Source of the DNA: Clostridium facile
Lineage (GTDB): Bacteria > Bacillota > Clostridia > Oscillospirales > Ruminococcaceae
DNA length: 64,000 nt
Direction: 5' to 3'
Assembly (NCBI RefSeq): GCF_014297275.1
Contig: NZ_JACOQK010000001.1
Location: 2,604,001-2,668,000 of the forward strand
Below are positions 55,201-61,008 of the stretch, piece by piece (the stretch's first letter is position 1; every line of letters begins with the position of its first letter). The translations under genes were made by a program, and so were the position numbers. The notes below the pieces were generated by a model that saw only the letters and a list, made by a program, of their open reading frames with translations, did no database searches and was not told the origin of the DNA.

Positions 55201-57550
55201 AAAGCTTCGTTTCCAGGTACAACAAAATGCTGGCGGTTTAACTGGAATAACAGTAAACAAAGCTGTAGTACGTGAAACTGGAGAAGTAGAAGGGACAGAC
55301 TTAGTTTTGGAAGGGTATGACAAAGAAATTGCGTTTAAATATACCCTTAGCTGGAACGGTTCCACAGTAGGTGGACAAACTACACTGACAGTAAAAGACA
55401 GCGAAGGTAATCCAGTACCGAATATTGGATTCCAGGTAACCAAAGATGGGCAGGAAGTTGCTTTGGAAGGCGTTACAAACGAAAACGGTCAGTTGGAAAC
55501 CAGTTTATTTGGCAGTTATCCAGCAGGGAGCAATTTTGAAGTTTGGGTAAAAGACCAAGATGGCGCTTTGAGTAACCGTGTTGAAATCCCGGTATTTGAA
55601 AGCTTGGGCAGCCCAGATCCTTCTAAAATTGTGGTAACAACAGGGGAAGACCCATCTACAAGTGTTGGAATCAGCTGGGAAACCAGTTTGGATATTACCC
55701 AAGGCAATATTGTAATTGGCAAACAAAGTGATTTATCCGATGGCAGAACAATCGCAGCAACCAATAAAACAATCTTAACGACTTTAAATTCTTACGACCG
55801 TAACTATCAGGCATGGGATGTGTCTGTAAACGATTTGGAACCCGATACCACTTATTACTATAAAGTAGGACAAGGGGAACATTACAGCGAAGTGAAAAGT
55901 TTCACCACAACTCCAGCGGCAGGAAACGATGTAACAATTGGGTTTTATGGAGATATCCAAGGTGCATATAACCGTTTCCCAGATGCAATTGAATCTCTAA
56001 AGAGCCTCTATCCAGATATTGATATGAGCTTGATTGCTGGGGATGTATCTGATAATGGACACATTTATACAGATTGGTCCTCGATTGACAGTAACTTTGG
56101 AAGTTATCTTTCCAGTGGCATTTGGGCGGCAACAATCGGAAATCACGATTCTTACTTTGACGCTCAAACCTTTACCTCATTCTTTAATGGGCCATCCAAC
56201 GGAACCTACTCCACCCCTAGAAACTACTGGTTTACAGTGGGCGATATGGTAATCTACAATTTGGACACCGAAGCGGTATATAGTTATGACCCTGACTTTT
56301 CCGGTCAAATCGCTAAAATGAAAGAAGTATTCAACAATTCCGATAAAACATACAAAGTTGTATTGATGCACCGTTCTTCCTATCCGTTAAATTACGATGA
56401 AGCGGATGTACGTGAACTCCATACTACTTTTGATGAATTAGGGGTTGACCTGGTTCTTTCCGGACACGACCATATTTACAGCAGAACAGAAATGTACAAT
56501 GGAGAGAAAGTAACAGATGGTCAGCAAGGCACAATGTATATTGTAGGTGGCTGCTCCTCTGGTTCTAAATTCTATGATGCAGATAGCAATGGAAGGCCTT
56601 GGCAAGATGTTGTATATGATGAGAACAACCCTGTATTTTCTGTGTTAAAACAGCGGGACGGAAAACTTTATTTTGAAGCATATGCTATGGAAAACGGCGA
56701 AACCAAAATGATTGACAGTGTTGAAATTCAAAGCCATAGTTTAAAACAGGTAGATAAAACAATTTTAAATTCTGTAATTGACTATGCAGAAGACGCAGCC
56801 GATAGCCCTGAATTTGATAATGTAATTGCAGATGTTCAAAAAAGCTTTACCTTAGCTTTGGAAAACGCAAAAGCAGTGGCAGCAGATGATACTGCGGTAC
56901 AAACAGAAGTGGATGCAGCATGGCAGGCATTGTTGACCGAAATCCATAAACTAGGCTTTGTCAAGGGGGATATTACTTCTTTAGAAACTTTGGTAAAACT
57001 GGCAGAAACTTATGATATGAATGATTTTGTAGAAGCTGGCCAAAAAGAATTCCAAGACGCATTGAATGCAGCACAGGCGATTATTGCGGACAAAGACAAT
57101 GCAATGGCTGGTGAAATTGAAACAGCAGAAACCAATCTATTGAATGCAATGTTGAACCTGAGATACAAAGCGGATAAATCCATCTTGGAAAAAGTAATTT
57201 CGGAAGCGAATGAAGTTGATGCTAGCACATACACAGCGGAAAGTTATGCAGTATTGACAGCAGCAGTAGCGGAAGCAAATGCAGTCATGAAAAATGAAAA
57301 TGCAACCCAGAAAGAAGTAGATACGGCAGTGCAATCGGTACAAACAGCATTGGATGGTCTGGTAGCAGTAGATGGAACAGCTTCAGAAGAAACAATATCA
57401 TCCACTGATGACGTAGCAATTCAAACCGGACAGAAATCTACAACAACAAAATCAAAAGCAGCAAAAACAGGGGATGTTACCCCAATTGCAGGAGCCGCAG
57501 CATTGGTAGTAGCGGGCGTAGCAGTACTGTTATTGCAAAAAAAGAAATAA
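52295..57550 (+). CDS. Giant secreted phosphodiester glycosidase / cohesin-like / metallophosphatase protein with wall anchor
   Basis: A 1751-residue surface protein. In order: signal peptide (about 1-33); NAGPA-type phosphodiester glycosidase domain (about 50-415, with INGDAY near 117 and NFDGGGSS near 370); Ig-like region including a Big2-like domain (about 510-590); jelly-roll-like glycan-binding region (about 600-765); Ig-like domain (about 775-880); cohesin-like domain (about 882-1010); SpaA-like segment (about 1015-1100); purple-acid-phosphatase N-terminal FN3 domain (about 1107-1205); calcineurin-like phosphatase (about 1210-1450, GFYGDIQG, AGDVSDNG, IGNHDSY, LMHRSSYP, SGHDHIYS); three FIVAR-type repeats (about 1488-1700); and a C-terminal AKTGD, hydrophobic helix, QKKK signal, a variant of the sortase motif. 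AGGAGG precedes the start. It probably removes phosphodiester-linked sugars and phosphate from surface or host glycans; this is inferred from domains. Confidence 0.85.
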   Translation: MKVKEVVKKFSVVVMSAAILVSSLNIGLIASATSEKIGMGDINFSWSREIYNDVSLSHIMSENESGIQKAYTTEFNPTTCEVKPVLNYGDYVMGGDIMSDMISQVEQNGDKVVFAINGDAYDTSNGVSNGLMIKNGLLISTSNGSEAVGFKQDGTVIYGSTNLNIKATTGDTTIPIAHVNKERKLDTSNVYLLTEQFDKATRSTQPGVEVVLNVTTDGYQGVQIGKSITATVESVNQVAANPDKNNTPIGKGQIVLSVHSDSSQYATLSGLSKGQELTIDVQNNNADVDWSQAQQALGIFHVLMKDGVINESALSDTAVHPRTVFGTKADGTVVLFQCDGRQPGFADGMTFTEIVDYMKSLDCVNIFNFDGGGSSTIAVTLPGDEEATILNRPSDGNERANCNALLFVATSEPVEGNPVQKLHVYPDTTEGYGTKTLLLENGKLGFRVGATDNNYHYTTVDPENLVYTTEGDIGTIEQDGVLTAASGTHEGKVIVSTKDGSAKGEIEVSTVDSITKLTADRSILSVAPSGTTQLSFTAEYNGIPVELTSEALSFELSDSSLGSIQSDGTFIAADTQGTGELRVSYKDYSLVIPVEIGKLPVLLNDFEQPLEETGWMWRYTNPQNGGSGKMSINYDERFVRTGDGSLRIDYDFATKPVTGTIAIEAGPKDTFYLEGQPKAIGCWVYGDGNGAWLRIQLAPAAYVGDTYVDWVGWKYIETEIPSTASFPYQLVYGVRLLCTPTTPVQNKKGTIYVDGLRAVYDFKNDDTKAPELVPGTEVTPADGATNVGHQPDISMTVYDPAAEGEPYTGINTERTKLWINGKVMDNVLHEVQPDGSVKINYIPSALTSLRSGLNKIKYRVEDNAGNKFFKEWSFTVEGYNVNLEEIKPEGEKASAGSTFDYIINANDYKNFEQFDLDLSYNPEYVTLVSATPDSRVTVQNQEIDEETGSIKYTLTGMKDLAKDENNPLVKLRFQVQQNAGGLTGITVNKAVVRETGEVEGTDLVLEGYDKEIAFKYTLSWNGSTVGGQTTLTVKDSEGNPVPNIGFQVTKDGQEVALEGVTNENGQLETSLFGSYPAGSNFEVWVKDQDGALSNRVEIPVFESLGSPDPSKIVVTTGEDPSTSVGISWETSLDITQGNIVIGKQSDLSDGRTIAATNKTILTTLNSYDRNYQAWDVSVNDLEPDTTYYYKVGQGEHYSEVKSFTTTPAAGNDVTIGFYGDIQGAYNRFPDAIESLKSLYPDIDMSLIAGDVSDNGHIYTDWSSIDSNFGSYLSSGIWAATIGNHDSYFDAQTFTSFFNGPSNGTYSTPRNYWFTVGDMVIYNLDTEAVYSYDPDFSGQIAKMKEVFNNSDKTYKVVLMHRSSYPLNYDEADVRELHTTFDELGVDLVLSGHDHIYSRTEMYNGEKVTDGQQGTMYIVGGCSSGSKFYDADSNGRPWQDVVYDENNPVFSVLKQRDGKLYFEAYAMENGETKMIDSVEIQSHSLKQVDKTILNSVIDYAEDAADSPEFDNVIADVQKSFTLALENAKAVAADDTAVQTEVDAAWQALLTEIHKLGFVKGDITSLETLVKLAETYDMNDFVEAGQKEFQDALNAAQAIIADKDNAMAGEIETAETNLLNAMLNLRYKADKSILEKVISEANEVDASTYTAESYAVLTAAVAEANAVMKNENATQKEVDTAVQSVQTALDGLVAVDGTASEETISSTDDVAIQTGQKSTTTKSKAAKTGDVTPIAGAAALVVAGVAVLLLQKKK

Positions 57551-57587
57551 TATAAGATAAATACCATAAAAGTTTTTCTCTAATAAA

Positions 57588-57628
57588 AAATAAAACCGGG
57601 GAGCCAATTTGGTTTCCCGGTTTTATTA
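57588..57628. terminator. Terminator after the giant surface protein, bidirectional
   Basis: AATAAAACCGGG pairs with CCCGGTTTTATT, with a smaller inner stem. A/T flanks on both strands allow it also to end the minus-strand spoVB transcript. Confidence 0.9.
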
Positions 57629-57676
57629 TCCTATATTTTTGAATTTTAGAGAAAGGTAAGATTAACCCATAAGGAA

Positions 57677-59242
57677 TTAGTGTTTCGTTGAGGAAACAGC
57701 ACTTTTTTTGGAACGGAAACAGTCTTTTAACCATAAAAGGTCTTTTTTCTTAACACAACCCAATGCGAACAATAGAACAATATAAATTACAATTGTAATA
57801 CAACATCCTGCGCCAATCATTAACCAACCTTGGAATCCGTAGCCGGAAAGTAACTGGCAACCCAGACGTACCAACAATCCAGTAGCAGCGGCAGCAATAG
57901 CAGGCTTTACCATCCAATTTTTATAATCTGGCTTTACTCCTGTTACTTTTAATAACCTTCTCAAATTTAATATAGAAGTAAATAGATTACTTCCGATCAT
58001 AATCCATAGGAATGCTTGAATCCCTCCCAATGGAACAAACAGCCAAATAAGCCCAATTCTCAGAACGGCGTCAATAATATTGTACTGCATTGGCTTCATC
58101 TGTTCTCCAATCGCATTTAAGATGCCCACAGTTACCATTTCCAAATACATCAATGGACAGATAAAACAAAGCATTTGCAGCATTTGCCCTACTTGCTGTT
58201 CTCCATAAAGGAGAACTCCAATTTCATTGGGGAAAATCATAAATAATGCCACAATGACAACACTCATTAACAAAGTTAATTGTAGCACTTTACGCACAGC
58301 ACGGCTGACGGTTTGGCATTTTCCTCCCGCATTAGCTCCAGCTACTTCAGGAATCAGTGTGGTAACTAAAGCAGATAATAATGAGGTTGGAAAGGCAAGT
58401 AACGGTAATACCATCCCTTTTAAAATTCCATATAATCCAATTGCCTGACTGCTATCTCCACCAGAAAATACTTTTAATCCTGCGATAATCATCAAGTTTT
58501 CAGCCAAACGTAGTAAAGAATGAAAAGTAGAACTAAACTGGATGGGTAAAGAAATTTGCAGGATTGTTTTCATGGCAACACGACGTTTATAAACCTGCTT
58601 TTTTTCTTTGGTTTTACCTGCAAAATACATACATACGGCATATACACAAGAAGAAATTTCACCAACAGTCATCCCTAAGACAGCCGCTGCACAGGCATAT
58701 TCATCTCCATAAGGGAGCCATAATTGGATGACTACCATTATAAATGCCATTTTTACAATTTGTTCGATAACCTGTGCAGAGGAAGGCATAAAAGACTTCC
58801 GCAATGCGTAATAATATCCTTTGATACAGGCTGCAACTGCCATAAATGGAATACTTGGCGCAAGATATTTGAGGGAAAGTACAGTACGAGGGTCTTTTAA
58901 TATGTAATTGCCTAAGGGTTCGGCACACCAGAATAACAGAAAGGCAACGCCTAAGCTAACCAGTAAAGAATAAGTAACCGACATACGAAGCACAGTTTTT
59001 TTGCTTCCATAGCGGTTGACCTCCAATTGTTCCGCGACCATGCGGGAAACAGCGATACTGATCCCAGAGGTAGCGAAGGTAACCACTAGCATATATAGAG
59101 AAAGGACCAGTTGGTAAAGCCCCATCCCTTCGGCTCCTAATTGATTGGAAATATAAATGCGGAAGACAAACCCTAAAATTCGTGTTAAAATAGAGGCGGC
59201 TAATACAATGATTGCCCCTTGTACAACAGTTTTTTTACTCAT
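57677..59242 (-). CDS. spoVB: Stage V sporulation protein B, MOP-family flippase
   Basis: A 521-residue polytopic protein of the polysaccharide-exporter group with about 14 helices. It starts with a basic MSKKTVVQGAIIVLAASILTRILGF, and YISNQLGAEGMGLYQLVLSLYML, GYYYALRKSFMPSSAQVIEQI and FPTSLLSALVTTLIPEVAGA are close to SpoVB. In Bacillus it is made in the mother cell and is needed for spore cortex, probably by moving lipid-linked precursors. A related flippase for teichoic acid or capsule is the alternative. GGAAGCGG is the ribosome binding site. Confidence 0.88.
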   Translation of the reverse strand: MSKKTVVQGAIIVLAASILTRILGFVFRIYISNQLGAEGMGLYQLVLSLYMLVVTFATSGISIAVSRMVAEQLEVNRYGSKKTVLRMSVTYSLLVSLGVAFLLFWCAEPLGNYILKDPRTVLSLKYLAPSIPFMAVAACIKGYYYALRKSFMPSSAQVIEQIVKMAFIMVVIQLWLPYGDEYACAAAVLGMTVGEISSCVYAVCMYFAGKTKEKKQVYKRRVAMKTILQISLPIQFSSTFHSLLRLAENLMIIAGLKVFSGGDSSQAIGLYGILKGMVLPLLAFPTSLLSALVTTLIPEVAGANAGGKCQTVSRAVRKVLQLTLLMSVVIVALFMIFPNEIGVLLYGEQQVGQMLQMLCFICPLMYLEMVTVGILNAIGEQMKPMQYNIIDAVLRIGLIWLFVPLGGIQAFLWIMIGSNLFTSILNLRRLLKVTGVKPDYKNWMVKPAIAAAATGLLVRLGCQLLSGYGFQGWLMIGAGCCITIVIYIVLLFALGCVKKKDLLWLKDCFRSKKSAVSSTKH

Positions 59243-59296
59243 CTAGCACCGCTTCCCATTCTAAATTGAATCATTTTTACAATAAATACTCAGTGA

Positions 59297-59325
59297 ATTA
59301 TATGGGAAACCATAAAAAAACATAC
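59297..59325 (-). promoter_or_regulatory. Candidate sigma-E promoter of spoVB
   Basis: On the minus strand GTATGTT is followed after 14 bases by CATATAAT. The -10 box matches the mother-cell consensus CATACAMT in seven of eight positions; the -35 box in five of seven. It overlaps the terminator hairpin of the upstream gene. Confidence 0.3.
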
Positions 59326-59355
59326 CATAAGTTTTGTATTATGGTATGTTTTTTA
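59314..59355 (-). terminator. Terminator of the MATE transporter gene
   Basis: ACATACCATAA and TTATGGTATGT form an 11-bp stem with an 8-base loop. A runs and T runs on both sides give a tract in either direction. Confidence 0.88.
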
Positions 59356-59399
59356 TTATAGTAGCAATATTTTTATTTCAAAATGAAAATGGGATACTG

Positions 59400-60761
59400 C
59401 TATTGCGGAATTTCTTCTTTTGGGTAAAGCAGCTTTTTATAAGTGATGGCAAATAAAACCAGTGTGGTACATGCAGCAATAATATCCGCAATGGGTTCTG
59501 CAAAAATGATTCCGTTTACTCCAAAGAATACTGGTAGAATGAATGCAAGTGGAACTAACAAAATTACTTTTCTGAGCAATGCGATAAATACAGAAGTTTT
59601 AGCTTGTCCTAGGGCCAAAAAAACCCCCTGACATCCTTGCTATGCCCCAAAAATCCAGATGCCTGCTAGATAGATTGGCATCAATTTTTGGGTTAAATGT
59701 AATAGCTCTGGTTCTTGCGTAAACATTTGAGCAAAAAGCTGTGGAAAAAGAATTGCTATGGTACAGGTAACAGTGGCAAAACAAAATGTACTAATTACCA
59801 TCAACTTAGAGGCCTTTCGTACACGTTTGTATTGTTTTGCACCATAGTTATAACTGATAACTGGTTGAGCTCCCTGAGTAATCCCATTGAGTGGAATTAC
59901 AATCAACTGCATAATACTGAGCATAATTGTCATAGAACCAACATAAAGGTCGTTCCCATAATGTTGAAGACCTGCATTAAACACTAAACTGATCAAACTT
60001 TCGGTGCTTTGCATGATAAACGGGGATATTCCTAATCCAGTGATTGCTTTTAGTATGGTTTTATCTGGTTTCATCAAACAAAATCGGATTTTTAACTGGC
60101 TTTTCGAACTGGTTAAAAAAGCAATTACCCAAATTGCACTAAGAGCTTGGGAAATGATAGTTGCCAAGGCTGCACCCTGTATTCCCATTTGGAATATAAA
60201 TATAAAAATTGGATCTAAAACAATATTCGTAACTGCACCAATCAATACCGATAACATTGCAGTTTTCGCAAAGCCTTGGGCACTGATAAAGGAATTTAGT
60301 CCTAATGCCATTTGGACAAAGACGGTTCCTAATACATATATAGTAATATATTGGTTCGCATAAGGGTAACTGGCATTACTGGCTCCAAACAGATATAGCA
60401 AAGGCTGTTTGAACATGAGAAATATTACTGTTAATACTATCGAAAAAAATAACAAAATAGTAAACCCATTGGAGAGGATTTTTTCTGCCGCTTTATGGTT
60501 TTGTTGTCCTAATTTAATCGAAGCTAATGGGGCTCCACCCATTCCAACAAAGTAGCTAAATGCAGCAATTAGTAGAACAATAGGGAAAGTAACACCTACC
60601 CCTGTTAAAGCGATATCCCCGATTTCTGGGATATGTCCAATATAAATGCGGTCTACAATATTATATAGTACATTGATTAGCTGTGCGATAACAGCGGGAA
60701 TTGCTAGGGATACCATTAATTTTCCAACTGGAGCTTTTCCCAACCGTTCTTCTTTTTGCAA
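59400..60761 (-). pseudogene. MATE-family (MepA-like) efflux transporter gene with one in-frame amber codon
   Basis: The frame encodes a 453-residue MATE transporter but for a TAG at codon 374 (59640-59642). The N-terminal part has IPAVIAQLINVLYNIVDRIYIGH, GMGGAPLASIKLGQQNH and GITQGAQPVISYNYGAKQYKRV, as in MepA-type drug exporters. After the stop, the same frame continues without interruption through QGCQGVFLALGQAKTS to the natural end about 79 residues later. A single C-to-T change of a Gln codon would explain it. Start is TTG 60761 with AGGAGG eight bases before. Promoter and terminator are intact, so the lesion looks recent; a sequencing error is possible. TAG ends many other genes here, which argues against recoding. 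Confidence 0.82.
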
Positions 60762-60806
60762 AATAATATCCTCCTCATTATTTTTCTATCTTTTATGTAC
60801 TTCATT

Positions 60807-60835
60807 AGTATACTAAATAACATAGTACACGTCAA
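60807..60835 (-). promoter_or_regulatory. Promoter of the MATE gene with overlapping palindrome
   Basis: On the minus strand TTGACG and TATACT are 17 bases apart. The palindrome TTAGTATACTAA (about 60805-60816) covers the -10 box and may be the site of a MarR-type repressor, as for mepA in Staphylococcus. Confidence 0.65.
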
Positions 60836-60887
60836 ACCAAAGAAAAATTGTATAAAGTTTTGCCTTGTTTTTTAGTGGATTTAAGAA

Positions 60888-60916
60888 TTGACATCTTCCT
60901 GGAAAATTGTTACACT
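60888..60916 (+). promoter_or_regulatory. Promoter of the two-esterase gene
   Basis: A perfect TTGACA and TACACT are 17 bases apart, about 92 bases before the start codon. Confidence 0.7.
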
Positions 60917-60931
60917 TAAAATTGTTTAATC

Positions 60932-60968
60932 CATACAAATATTTTTTTCATTAAAAAATATTTGTATG
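60932..60968 (+). other. Long AU-rich hairpin in the 5' leader of the two-esterase gene
   Basis: CATACAAATATTTTTT pairs perfectly (16 bp) with its reverse complement across a 5-base loop. It starts about 15 bases after the expected transcription start and ends 40 bases before the ATG. No T run follows, so it is not an intrinsic terminator. Confidence 0.65.
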
Positions 60969-61008
60969 ACAAACAATGGTGTAAAGAAAAATGAGGTGAA
61001 GAGACAAA

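Noticed and set aside
59400..59618. Separate 72-residue gene downstream of the MATE fragment
   Set aside because: It is the natural C terminus of the same frame after the amber codon and has no ribosome binding site of its own.
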